A stretch of 21,904 bases of DNA from CAZAGD01 sp964484485 (GTDB taxonomy: Bacteria; Desulfobacterota; SM23-61). The position numbers were made by a program, and so were the translations under genes. Under the pieces are notes generated by a model that saw only the letters and a program-made list of their open reading frames with translations, had not been told where the DNA came from and did no database searches. This document shows, piece by piece, positions 7,204 through 14,864 of the stretch; the first letter of the stretch is position 1, and each line of letters opens with the position of its first letter. The DNA is taken from NCBI GenBank assembly GCA_964484485.1, contig CAZAGD010000229.1, positions 1-21,904 on the forward strand, in the 5' to 3' direction.

Positions 7204-7779
7204 ATGAAAAATAGGGATGCGGCAAAAGGAAAAATGATCGGCACCACCGTTATCGTCGTGCGGCGTAAAGGGAAAGTGGCCATGGCCGGCGACGGCCAAG
7301 TGACTATGGGCAACACCGTCATGAAACACGGAGCCAAAAAGGTCCGGCGGTTATATAAAGACCAAGTCATTGCCGGCTTTGCCGGAGCCACGGCTGATGC
7401 CTTTACTCTTTTTGAAAGGTTTGAAAATAAATTAGAACAATACCGCGGCAACTTGGCGCGAGCGGCCGTGGAATTGGCCAAAGATTGGCGCACCGATCGC
7501 CTCCTGCGGCGCTTAGAAGCTCTGTTAGTGGTGGCTGACCAGAATACTACTCTTATCTTGTCTGGTAACGGGGACATAATAGAACCTGATGAAGAAGTGG
7601 CGGCCATCGGCAGCGGGGGAAGTTATGCTTTGGCCGCGGCCAAGGCTTTGCTTAAATATTCTGATCTGGAAGCCAAAGAAATTGCCTTAGAGGCTATGCG
7701 CATTGCCTCGGAAATTTGTATTTATACAAATAATCAAATAGTAATCGAAGAATTGGAAACTCCTTCCAGCGCCAAATAA
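7204..7779 (+). CDS. hslV: ATP-dependent protease peptidase subunit HslV (ClpQ)
   Basis: HslV is the proteasome-like peptidase of the HslVU complex. The conserved core begins GTTVIVVRR; the first Thr after Gly is the expected N-terminal nucleophile, exposed after the short propeptide is removed. AGDGQVTMGNTVMK, RRLYKDQVIAGFAGATADAFTLFE, AKDWRTDRLLRRLEALL and AIGSGGSYALAAAKALL all match the family. The start is uncertain: GTG at 7177 overlaps the xerC stop (coupling), ATG at 7204 has GAGG 13 bases away, and ATG at 7234 gives only three residues before the catalytic Thr, as in E. coli-like short propeptides. I report 7204 (191 residues). hslU follows after 23 bases. Confidence 0.92.
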   Translation: MKNRDAAKGKMIGTTVIVVRRKGKVAMAGDGQVTMGNTVMKHGAKKVRRLYKDQVIAGFAGATADAFTLFERFENKLEQYRGNLARAAVELAKDWRTDRLLRRLEALLVVADQNTTLILSGNGDIIEPDEEVAAIGSGGSYALAAAKALLKYSDLEAKEIALEAMRIASEICIYTNNQIVIEELETPSSAK

Positions 7780-7802
7780 ATTACTTTAAAGGCGGAATAA
7801 TT

Positions 7803-9218
7803 ATGGGAGATATTAGAGAAGAAAATGAGTGGCGGCCCTTGACGCCGCGGGAAATTGTGGCGGAACTTGATAAATACATTATCGGCCAGCAGAATGCCAA
7901 ACGGGCTGTAGCCATTGCCTTGCGGAATCGGTGGCGGCGGCAGCAAGTAAGCCCAGATTTACGCGACGAGATTGCCCCCAAAAATATCATTATGATTGGC
8001 CCCACCGGTGTGGGTAAAACGGAAATTGCCCGCCGTTTAGCCAAATTGGCCCAGGCCCCCTTTTTGAAGGTGGAAGCCTCTAAATTTACAGAAGTGGGCT
8101 ATGTAGGGCGAGACGTGGAATCCATGGTTCGCGATTTAACTGACTTGGCCGTAAACATGGTGCGGGCCGAAGAAACCAAAAAAATCCAGGCCAAAGCGCG
8201 GGAAGCAGCCGAGGAGCGGATGCTGGATCTGCTCCTGCCCCCCGTAAGGAAGAGATCCCCCGCCAAGGTAGCGGAAACAATGTGGGCCACCGAAGAGTGC
8301 GATAATCTCCTGACCACTGCGGCCGAGAAAAGAGAGTCTTCTTTAACCAGAGAAAAACTGAGACAGATGCTGCGCGCCGGCTTACTCAATGAACGCACTG
8401 TAGAATTAGAATTGACCCAACGCAATTTACCCATCATTGAGGTTTTCTCCAGTGCCGGTATGGAAGAAATGGATATAAATCTCCGCGAAATGTTCAGTAG
8501 CCTCCTGCCCAAAAAGACCAAGAAGAAAAGAGTTAAAGTTCCCGAAGGGCTGGATTTGCTCACGGAAGAGGAAGCGCAAAAACTCATCGATATGGATAAG
8601 GTGACGAGCTTAGCCATTCAAAGGGTAGAACAGGCCGGCATAATCTTTCTCGATGAAATAGATAAAATTGCCGGGCGCGAGTCTACGCATGGGCCCGATG
8701 TTTCTCGGGAAGGAGTTCAGCGGGATCTTTTACCCATAGTCGAAGGCACTACCGTAACCACGCGCTATGGATTAGTCAAGACCGACCATATCCTCTTTAT
8801 CGCGGCTGGCGCTTTTCACGTCTCCAAGCCCGCCGATCTGATTCCCGAGCTGCAAGGGCGCTTCCCCATTCGCGTGGAATTAGATCCTTTGCATCGGGAA
8901 GATTTTATCCGCATCCTCACTGAGCCCCAAAACGCGCTGATTAAGCAATATAAAGCTTTATTGGCCACGGAAGATATTAATTTAGAGTTCACTCCCGAAG
9001 CTATCGAAGAGATTGCGGAAATCGCTACTTTGGTCAACCAGCGCACGGAAAACATCGGCGCCCGCCGTTTACACACGATCATGGAAAAACTCTTAGAAGA
9101 CATCTCTTTTTCAGCTCCTGAGCAAAGAGGAAGGCATATACTCATCGATGCCCAATACGTGCGGGATAGGCTAAGCACTATTATTAAAGATGAAGATTTA
9201 AGCCGCTACATATTGTAA
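7803..9218 (+). CDS. hslU: HslU (ClpY) ATPase subunit of the HslVU protease
   Basis: This is the AAA+ unfoldase that feeds substrates to HslV. In its 471 residues I see Walker A GPTGVGKT (66-73), the pore loop GYVG (99-102), a full-length I-domain (about 110-245, including an acidic/basic linker rich in Lys-Arg near 237-245), Walker B IIFLDEID (280-287), the Arg-finger segment PELQGRFPIR and sensor-2 GARR (419-422). The C-terminus LSRYIL is the docking tail that inserts into HslV. AAAGGCGG precedes the ATG, supporting this start. It lies 23 bases after hslV and 26 before argB, so protease and arginine genes share a transcript. Heat-shock control is common for the family but I see no CIRCE or sigma-32-type site here. 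Confidence 0.95.
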   Translation: MGDIREENEWRPLTPREIVAELDKYIIGQQNAKRAVAIALRNRWRRQQVSPDLRDEIAPKNIIMIGPTGVGKTEIARRLAKLAQAPFLKVEASKFTEVGYVGRDVESMVRDLTDLAVNMVRAEETKKIQAKAREAAEERMLDLLLPPVRKRSPAKVAETMWATEECDNLLTTAAEKRESSLTREKLRQMLRAGLLNERTVELELTQRNLPIIEVFSSAGMEEMDINLREMFSSLLPKKTKKKRVKVPEGLDLLTEEEAQKLIDMDKVTSLAIQRVEQAGIIFLDEIDKIAGRESTHGPDVSREGVQRDLLPIVEGTTVTTRYGLVKTDHILFIAAGAFHVSKPADLIPELQGRFPIRVELDPLHREDFIRILTEPQNALIKQYKALLATEDINLEFTPEAIEEIAEIATLVNQRTENIGARRLHTIMEKLLEDISFSAPEQRGRHILIDAQYVRDRLSTIIKDEDLSRYIL

Positions 9219-9244
9219 AGGATAATGGTGGAGGAGGAAAAAAT

Positions 9245-10123
9245 ATGCAGAGTTTAATTGAAAAAGCAGACATCCTCTTAGAGGCTCTACCCTACATCCA
9301 ACGTTTCTTCAATAAAACCATAGTCATCAAGTACGGCGGGCATGCCATGGAAAATGAAGAGTTAAAAGTGAGCTTTATTCGCGACGTCATCCTGCTCAAT
9401 TTTATTGGTTTGCGCCCCGTAATCGTGCACGGCGGCGGTCCCCAAATTGATGGCATGTTAGATAAAATAGGGATAAAATCCAAATTCGTGGAAGGCATGA
9501 GAGTGACTGATGAAGAAACGATGAGCATAGTAGAAATGGTTTTGGTGGGCAAAATAAATAAAGAACTGGTTTCTTTGATAAATCAACATGGCGGGCAGGC
9601 CGTCGGCCTTTCCGGGATGGATGGGAATATTATCCGGGCGCGCAAACTCTGGATTTCGCGGAAAGGCAAAGACGCCTCCGAAAAAGAGCTTTTGGATATT
9701 GGGTTAGTAGGGGAGGTTGAATCAGTAAATCCTGAGCTAATCGAAAGCATAAGGAACAATAAGTGGATACCAGTGATTGCGCCGGTGGGTGTAGGCCCAG
9801 ATGGAGAAATGTATAATATCAATGCCGACCTGGTGGCAGGCAAAATAGCGGCGGCTTTGAAAGCGGAAAAATTTATCCTCCTTACTGATGTGGAAGGGGT
9901 TTTGGACAGCCAGAAAAAGCTTATCTCCACCATGAATGCCGAAATGGCCGAACATTATCTGCGCGAAGGGATAATCACTGGCGGGATGATCCCCAAAGTA
10001 AACTGTTGTCTGCAAGCCTTACGGGAAGGCGTGAAAAAAACGCATATCATTGATGGCCGCGTGAAGCACGCCATCTTATTAGAAATTTTCACTGATGAAG
10101 GAATAGGGACGCAGATTTATTAA
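9245..10123 (+). CDS. argB: Acetylglutamate kinase
   Basis: It phosphorylates N-acetylglutamate in the second step of arginine synthesis. Its 292 residues show the amino-acid-kinase pattern: IVIKYGGHAM (27-35, with the phosphate-binding Lys), VHGGGPQID (61-69), INADLVAGKIAAAL, LLTDVEGVLD and the GGMIPK loop near the C-terminus. The N-terminal extension (LIEKADILLEALPYIQRFF) is the extra helix found in hexameric, arginine-inhibited enzymes, so feedback control by arginine is likely (family knowledge). A strong GGAGGAGG precedes the ATG. argD follows after a 90-base gap, the longest gap within this operon. Confidence 0.96.
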   Translation: MQSLIEKADILLEALPYIQRFFNKTIVIKYGGHAMENEELKVSFIRDVILLNFIGLRPVIVHGGGPQIDGMLDKIGIKSKFVEGMRVTDEETMSIVEMVLVGKINKELVSLINQHGGQAVGLSGMDGNIIRARKLWISRKGKDASEKELLDIGLVGEVESVNPELIESIRNNKWIPVIAPVGVGPDGEMYNINADLVAGKIAAALKAEKFILLTDVEGVLDSQKKLISTMNAEMAEHYLREGIITGGMIPKVNCCLQALREGVKKTHIIDGRVKHAILLEIFTDEGIGTQIY

Positions 10124-10124
10124 A

Positions 10125-10182
10125 TCTATTAGCCCCAGAGATCCCAGGTACCCCTAAGGACTAATAGAAGTTAAGCCCTTTT
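10125..10182 (+). promoter_or_regulatory. Weak hairpin between argB and argD
   Basis: TCTATTAG (10125-10132) and CTAATAGA (10161-10168) are perfect 8-base inverted copies with a 28-base loop, followed by AAGCCCTTTTT at about 10173-10183. The hairpin begins right after the argB stop. It could be a partial terminator or an RNA-processing site that lowers argD relative to argB. The long loop and the space before the T-run make a classic terminator unlikely. Confidence 0.3.
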
Positions 10183-10213
10183 TAAACAAATACAAAAAAA
10201 GAAAGGGAAAGAG

Positions 10214-11407
10214 ATGAACAACGAAGAGCTAATCAAGGTTTCCCAGGAAGTGCTCATGCAAAATTATGGTCGGCAACCGCTAGTGCTGGTTAAAGGAGAA
10301 GGTTGCCGAGTATGGGATGCCGATGGGAAAGAATATATTGATTTTGTGGCGGGCATCGGCGTCTGCAATTTAGGCCACTGCTATCCCAAGGTAGTCCAAG
10401 CTATCCAAGAACAGGCGCGAAGATTGCTGCACGTCTCCAATCTTTACCACATTGCGCCCCAAATTGAATTAGCCCGCCTATTGGTGCAGAACTCCTTTGC
10501 CGATCGCGTTTTTTTCTGTAACAGCGGAACGGAAGCAAATGAAGCGGCCATCAAATTAGCTCGCAAATATAGTTACGATCATTTTGGTTCAGGAAGATAC
10601 GAAATAATTTGTGCCCAGAAATCTTTCCATGGGCGAACCATGGGTTCCCTTTCGGCCACCGGGCAGGAAAAATTTCATAAAGGCTTTGAGCCCCTTCTTC
10701 CCGGTTTTAAATACGTTCCCTTTAATGACTTAGCAGCTATGTCCGCAGCAGTGAGCAAGGCGACTTGCGCGATAATGGTTGAACCTATCCAAGCCGAAGG
10801 AGGGGTAAACATACCTGCCGATGATTATCTATTAGGATTACGCCGTTTGTGCGATGAGCGAAAGCTGCTCTTGATTTACGATGAAATCCAAGTAGGCATG
10901 GGGCGTACCGGAAAACTTTTTGCCTATGAACACTACGGAGCTGCTCCGGATATTATGACCATGGCCAAGGGCTTAGCCGGAGGAGTACCCATCGGAGCTA
11001 CTTTAGCTCGGGAAGAGGTAGCTAAAAGCTTTACGCCGGGCACCCACGCGGCCACTTTTGGCGGAAATCCTCTGGCCACCGCTGCCGGGGTGGCGGCTCT
11101 GCGGGCAACCTTAGAAGACGGTATCTTAGATAATTGCCAAAGATCCTCCCAATATTTCCGGCAACGACTCCATGAGTTACAAAAAAAATATTCCTTTATC
11201 GTGGACGTGCGTGGCAAAGGGCTAATGATCGGTTTGGAACTCAATCGGGAAGGAAAAGATGTGGTCTCCGAGTGTTTGCGCAGAGGACTCCTCATCAATT
11301 GTACCAATGAAACAGTCTTGCGCTTCGTCCCCCCTTTGATCATCAAACAAGAAGAAATTGATCGCCTCATCTGGGCTCTGGATGAGATTTTTAATTCTTG
11401 GTCTTAA
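10214..11407 (+). CDS. argD: Acetylornithine aminotransferase
   Basis: This is a class III PLP aminotransferase of 397 residues, the usual ArgD length. Family motifs are the FFCNSGTEANEAAIKLAR phosphate-binding segment (100-117), KSFHGRTMGS (136-144), IYDEIQVGMGRTG with the cofactor Asp223, and the PLP-binding Lys252 in AKGLAGGVPIGA. It converts N-acetylglutamate semialdehyde to N-acetylornithine. Many ArgD proteins also act as the succinyldiaminopimelate transaminase of lysine synthesis, which would fit the lysine genes 3.5 kb away; that dual use is inference. GAAAGGGAAAGAG precedes the ATG. argF starts 12 bases after the stop. Confidence 0.95.
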   Translation: MNNEELIKVSQEVLMQNYGRQPLVLVKGEGCRVWDADGKEYIDFVAGIGVCNLGHCYPKVVQAIQEQARRLLHVSNLYHIAPQIELARLLVQNSFADRVFFCNSGTEANEAAIKLARKYSYDHFGSGRYEIICAQKSFHGRTMGSLSATGQEKFHKGFEPLLPGFKYVPFNDLAAMSAAVSKATCAIMVEPIQAEGGVNIPADDYLLGLRRLCDERKLLLIYDEIQVGMGRTGKLFAYEHYGAAPDIMTMAKGLAGGVPIGATLAREEVAKSFTPGTHAATFGGNPLATAAGVAALRATLEDGILDNCQRSSQYFRQRLHELQKKYSFIVDVRGKGLMIGLELNREGKDVVSECLRRGLLINCTNETVLRFVPPLIIKQEEIDRLIWALDEIFNSWS

Positions 11408-11419
11408 GAGAGGAATAAT

Positions 11420-12337
11420 ATGAAAAGAGACTTTTTGCGCCTCACCGATTTGGCGGCGAAGGAAATAGATTTGTTGCTGAAAAAAAGCCTGCAAATTAAA
11501 AGAAGATGGCAAAAAGGAATAGCCTATACACCTTTGGTGGGCAAATCTTTAGGCTTAATTTTTGATAAACCATCCACCCGCACGCGCGTTTCCTTCGAGG
11601 TCGCCATGACCCACCTGGGTGGCCATGCCCTTTATCTCGACCCGGGCACAACCCAATTAAAAAGGGGAGAATCCATAGCTGATTCGGCGCGGGTACTTTC
11701 CCGCTACTTTGATGGCCTGGTGCTCAGGACTTTTGCCCAAAGGACTATTGAAGAATGGGCCCAGTGGGCGTCCATTCCAGTAATAAATGGCTTGACCGAC
11801 CTCCTTCATCCCTGCCAAGTCTTTTGTGACCTTTTGACTATCTTGGAGAAGAAGGGCGCTTATCAAGGTTTGAAGATCGCCTATATTGGCGATGGGAATA
11901 ATATGGCCAATACCTGGATAGAAGCCGCTTCTCTAATCGACATTAATTTATCTTTAGCTTGTCCTCCTGGTTATCAACCAGATGGGGCCATCTTAGAGGA
12001 AGCAAAAAAGAAAGGAGCGGGCATAGAAATTTTTACCGATCCTTTTTCGGCCGCGGAAAAAGCCGATGTGCTCTATACTGATGTGTGGGCTTCTATGGGG
12101 CAAGAAAGAGAAAGGAAAAAACGACTCCGGCATTTTCAAGGGTTTCAGATAAATGACGCTCTTCTGCGCCAAGCCAAGAAGGAAGCTTTGGTTATGCACT
12201 GTCTACCCGCGCACCCGGGGGAAGAGATAACTGCGGAAGTGCTCAACGGGCCGCAATCTATCGTTTTTGACCAAGCGGAAAACAGGCTACATGGGCAAAA
12301 AATCCTTTTGACCTATTTTTTAAAAGGAAAGCTATGA
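11420..12337 (+). CDS. argF: Ornithine carbamoyltransferase
   Basis: It transfers carbamoyl from carbamoyl phosphate to ornithine, giving citrulline. The 305 residues include the carbamoyl-phosphate loop PSTRTRVSFE (51-60), HPCQ (130-133), the ornithine-binding DVWASMGQE (221-229) and HCLPAH (260-265). After HCLPAH many relatives have RGEE; this one has PGEE, a minor change outside the core motif. The Shine-Dalgarno GAGAGGA is close to the ATG. argG follows after 34 bases. The SMG motif favours the anabolic enzyme over aspartate carbamoyltransferase, and the arginine context confirms it. Confidence 0.95.
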   Translation: MKRDFLRLTDLAAKEIDLLLKKSLQIKRRWQKGIAYTPLVGKSLGLIFDKPSTRTRVSFEVAMTHLGGHALYLDPGTTQLKRGESIADSARVLSRYFDGLVLRTFAQRTIEEWAQWASIPVINGLTDLLHPCQVFCDLLTILEKKGAYQGLKIAYIGDGNNMANTWIEAASLIDINLSLACPPGYQPDGAILEEAKKKGAGIEIFTDPFSAAEKADVLYTDVWASMGQERERKKRLRHFQGFQINDALLRQAKKEALVMHCLPAHPGEEITAEVLNGPQSIVFDQAENRLHGQKILLTYFLKGKL

Positions 12338-12371
12338 AAAAGAACAATTTTGCCGCAAGGAGAAGATAAAT

Positions 12372-13586
12372 ATGAAGGGTAAAATCAAGAAAGTAGTTTT
12401 AGCTTATTCGGGAGGGTTAGATACCTCGGTAATCCTCCACTGGCTCAAAGAAACATATGACTGTGAAGTAATCGCTTTCGTAGCTGATCTGGGGCAGGGC
12501 GAAGAGTTATCCGGATTAAAAGAGAAAGGTTTACGCAGTGGGGCCAGCAAAGTTTATATAGAAGACCTCCAAGAAGAGTTTGTGCGCGATTTCATTTTCC
12601 CTATGTTACGGGCGAACGCTGTTTATGAAAGTGGCTATCTGCTGGGCACTTCCATAGCTCGTCCCTTAATCGCCAAAAAGCAGATGGAGATTGCCGCTGC
12701 CGAAGGGGCAGATGCGGTAGCCCACGGCGCAACTGGAAAAGGTAATGATCAAGTGCGTTTTGAAATTACTTATCTGGCTTTTAACCCGCGTATCGAAATT
12801 ATTGCCCCTTGGAAAATTTGGGATTTCAAATCGCGAACTGATTTAATTAATTATGCCCAAAAGCACGGCATCCCGGTACCGGTGACCGTGGCCAAACCTT
12901 ACAGTAGCGACCGTAATCTCTTCCATATCAGCTTCGAAGGGGGCATCTTGGAAGATCCTTGGCGCGAGCCCCCGGAAGACATGTTTATGCTTACGCGGTC
13001 ACCCCAAGCCGCGCCTGACCAACCGACTTATGTGGAAATAGATTTCGAGGAAGGGAACCCGGTGGCCGTTAACGGAGAGCGGCTGTCGCCAGCAGCGCTC
13101 CTTGCCAAACTCAACCAAATAGGAGGAGAAAACGGCATTGGGCGGGTTGATATTGTGGAAAACAGATACGTGGGTATGAAATCTCGGGGAGTTTACGAGA
13201 CACCAGGCGGGACTATTTTGCACGTGGCCCATCAGGCTGTGGAATCGATCACTCTCGATCGAGAGGTAATGCACCTGCTGGCCTCTCTCGTCCCGCGGTA
13301 CGCTGAGATGATCTATTACGGCTACTGGTTTTCCCCAGAAAGAGAAGTTCTCCAAAAAATGATTGACGAAGCCCAGCGTTCTGTCACGGGTACCGCACGC
13401 CTTAAATTATATAAAGGAAACTGCTTAATTGTGGGAAGGAAATCTCCTGTTTCTCTTTATGCGTCCGAATTCGCTACCTTTGAAGAAGACCAGGTATATA
13501 ACCAGAAAGACGCCGAAGGTTTTATTCGCCTAAATGCTTTGCGCTTGCGTATCCGCGCCCTTCGGCAAGAGCAAGGGAGGAAATAA
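12372..13586 (+). CDS. argG: Argininosuccinate synthase
   Basis: It joins citrulline and aspartate with ATP to form argininosuccinate. The 404 residues begin with the PP-loop ATP site KVVLAYSGGLDTSVILHWL (7-25). AHGATGKGNDQVRFE and the C-terminal tetramer region (GRKSPVSLYASEFATFEEDQVY) are also present. AAGGAGA lies seven bases before the ATG. The gene ends GGGAGGAAATAA; those last codons also form the ribosome site of the lipoprotein gene that follows, so the two are translationally linked. The usual next gene, argH, is not here. Confidence 0.96.
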   Translation: MKGKIKKVVLAYSGGLDTSVILHWLKETYDCEVIAFVADLGQGEELSGLKEKGLRSGASKVYIEDLQEEFVRDFIFPMLRANAVYESGYLLGTSIARPLIAKKQMEIAAAEGADAVAHGATGKGNDQVRFEITYLAFNPRIEIIAPWKIWDFKSRTDLINYAQKHGIPVPVTVAKPYSSDRNLFHISFEGGILEDPWREPPEDMFMLTRSPQAAPDQPTYVEIDFEEGNPVAVNGERLSPAALLAKLNQIGGENGIGRVDIVENRYVGMKSRGVYETPGGTILHVAHQAVESITLDREVMHLLASLVPRYAEMIYYGYWFSPEREVLQKMIDEAQRSVTGTARLKLYKGNCLIVGRKSPVSLYASEFATFEEDQVYNQKDAEGFIRLNALRLRIRALRQEQGRK

Positions 13587-13588
13587 TC
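13575..13588 (+). promoter_or_regulatory. Shine-Dalgarno and non-ATG start of the lipoprotein gene
   Basis: GGGAGG at 13575-13580 is followed by AAATAATC. The argG stop TAA is at 13584-13586. ATA at 13583-13585 is 2 bases, and ATC at 13586-13588 is 5 bases, from the Shine-Dalgarno. No ATG, GTG or TTG lies in frame between the TAA at 13499-13501 and a TTG at 13628, which is too late to include the signal peptide. ATC is therefore the best start. Confidence 0.55.
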
Positions 13589-14650
13589 CGCCGGATCGTT
13601 ATCCATTTCCTAATTTGGGGGTTCCTCTTGGGAATCATCGCTTGCGGGAAAAAGGGGCCACCGCTGGCCCCGGAGATCACTTTTCCGCAGCCCGTCTCCG
13701 ACCTGCAAGCTTTCTCATCCCGAGGAAACCTATATTTAAAATGGACCATCCCTAAAAGAAATACCAATGGTACCAGATTAACAAACCTCTTGGGATTCCG
13801 CATCTTCAGGCAAACTAACTCTTTAGGGGCGACCTCTGCTGCCTGTACTCCCCAATTTGATTTAGTAGGCGAAATTGATCTGGATTTTCCCCGCTCGACC
13901 CGAGTTCAGGATGACGTGGTTATCTGGAAAGATGAAACAATCAAACCAAACCATGAGTATATCTATCTGGTCCTTGCATACAATATTTTTAAAGGAGCAA
14001 GCCCCGAATCGAATCAAGTTCGGGTATCCTGGGGAAGTCTTCTCTCTCCTCCTTACCAAATCGGCCTCCGCCAAGATCACCGGGCTTTGGAAATTTTTTG
14101 GGAAATGCCTACGCATCTCTGGACAGATCAGGAAAAAGCAGAATTCCAAGGAATGAATATCTATCGGCGCAAAGAGGGGGAATCTTATGGCTTCTCCCCT
14201 CTAAATCCCCAACCACTCCGGGAAAATAGGTACTGGGATGGACAAGTGGAATTGGGCCAAAAATATTTCTACGAAGTTCGCCCAGTAAGGAACTTCCGCG
14301 GTACTCTCCTTGAAGGGATAGGCTCAGCAGAAGTGAGCGGTATAGCCAAAACTGTGTTGCCTCCGGCTGCGCCTACGGGATTAATCGGAGTTTTCCAAAA
14401 GGATGGCCTAGTTTTGCGCTGGGATGCTCACCCTGAGCCCGACATTGCCGGTTACGACCTCTACCGCCGGGCAGAGGATGAAAAAGAATTCCAGAAAATT
14501 AACCCCTCGCCCCTTAAGGAAAGGTATTTTTTAGATAAAAATGTAGAGCCTAAAAAAACTTATTATTATCGCTTGAAAGCTATTGATTCCTCTCCTGATC
14601 GAAAAGAAAGCGAATTTTCCCGCGAGGCGGAAGTTATTCCCCCGCCTTGA
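13586..14650 (+). CDS. Fibronectin type III-like lipoprotein with probable non-canonical start
   Basis: Reading from ATC at 13586 the protein has 354 residues. Residues 1-19 form a lipoprotein signal peptide: Arg2-Arg3, then a hydrophobic stretch and the lipobox IIAC with Cys20. CGKKGPPLAP follows, a motif typical of small lipoproteins in arginine-lysine clusters. Gly at +2 points to the outer membrane. Three beta-sandwich repeats of fibronectin type III character follow (about 36-140, 145-250 and 252-350). The last is clearest: PAAPTGLIGVFQKDGLVLRWD, GYDLYRR, YYYRLKAID. The first ordinary start codon (TTG, 13628) would leave only five residues before the Cys and no signal peptide. Position between argG and lysA matches the lipoprotein I recall from Geobacter-type genomes. 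The function is unknown; binding at the cell surface is inference. Confidence 0.8.
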   Translation: MRRIVIHFLIWGFLLGIIACGKKGPPLAPEITFPQPVSDLQAFSSRGNLYLKWTIPKRNTNGTRLTNLLGFRIFRQTNSLGATSAACTPQFDLVGEIDLDFPRSTRVQDDVVIWKDETIKPNHEYIYLVLAYNIFKGASPESNQVRVSWGSLLSPPYQIGLRQDHRALEIFWEMPTHLWTDQEKAEFQGMNIYRRKEGESYGFSPLNPQPLRENRYWDGQVELGQKYFYEVRPVRNFRGTLLEGIGSAEVSGIAKTVLPPAAPTGLIGVFQKDGLVLRWDAHPEPDIAGYDLYRRAEDEKEFQKINPSPLKERYFLDKNVEPKKTYYYRLKAIDSSPDRKESEFSREAEVIPPP

Positions 14651-14785
14651 GCAGCTGCCCCTCTTTAGCACCTTCCCTTTTCCCAAACTTTCTTACCAAC
14701 CTTCACTTTTCAAAATAGTAATTGTTTGGCGAGATTAATCATCGAAATATCATGAGGAGGCGAGGAAGTGAAGGAGGAGTCAACG

Positions 14786-14836
14786 ATGGGCAAAGCAAAA
14801 CTTTCTTTTGACCTTTCTCCGCGATTTGTGTTATAA
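14786..14836 (+). CDS. Possible 16-codon leader ORF upstream of lysA
   Basis: ATG at 14786 has an ideal Shine-Dalgarno, AAGGAGGAG (14771-14779), six bases away, and encodes MGKAKLSFDLSPRFVL before TAA at 14834-14836. It sits 28 bases before lysA, and its stop lies within the lysA -10 box. It contains two lysines but no run of lysine codons, so attenuation by lysine is not obvious. It may be a leader peptide, a gene remnant or chance. Confidence 0.3.
   Translation: MGKAKLSFDLSPRFVL
14808..14836 (+). promoter_or_regulatory. Sigma-70-type promoter of lysA
   Basis: TTGACC (14808-14813) and TTATAA (14831-14836) are exactly 17 bases apart. Transcription would begin near 14843, leaving a leader of only about 22 bases before the ATG at 14865, with AGAGGG at 14853-14858 as ribosome site. 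A leader this short leaves no room for a lysine riboswitch. Confidence 0.65.
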
Positions 14837-14864
14837 AAAAATATATTGTTAAAGAGGGTTTTTT

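Noticed and set aside
7140..7607. 155-codon open frame antisense to hslV
   Set aside because: It is rich in Arg, Ser and Thr with no family pattern and lies wholly opposite the strongly conserved hslV; it is a shadow frame.
8099..8617. 172-codon open frame antisense to hslU
   Set aside because: Ser-rich low-complexity translation opposite the hslU I-domain, with no ribosome site; a shadow frame.
10124..10213. tRNA or small RNA gene between argB and argD
   Set aside because: No cloverleaf arms or T-loop motif; only one short stem is visible.
13628..13630. TTG as start of the lipoprotein
   Set aside because: It would leave LGIIA before the lipobox Cys, with no basic n-region or hydrophobic core, and has no ribosome site.
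13534..13755. 73-codon frame across the argG end
   Set aside because: Proline- and glycine-rich shadow translation overlapping argG and the lipoprotein in another frame.
14743..14787. Sigma-54 promoter before lysA (TTGGCGAGATTAATC)
   Set aside because: The -24-like TTGGC is present, but the -12 TTGC element is absent at the required spacing.
14651..14864. Lysine riboswitch upstream of lysA
   Set aside because: The good promoter leaves only about 22 bases of leader, and I could not see the L-box core in the upstream stretch.
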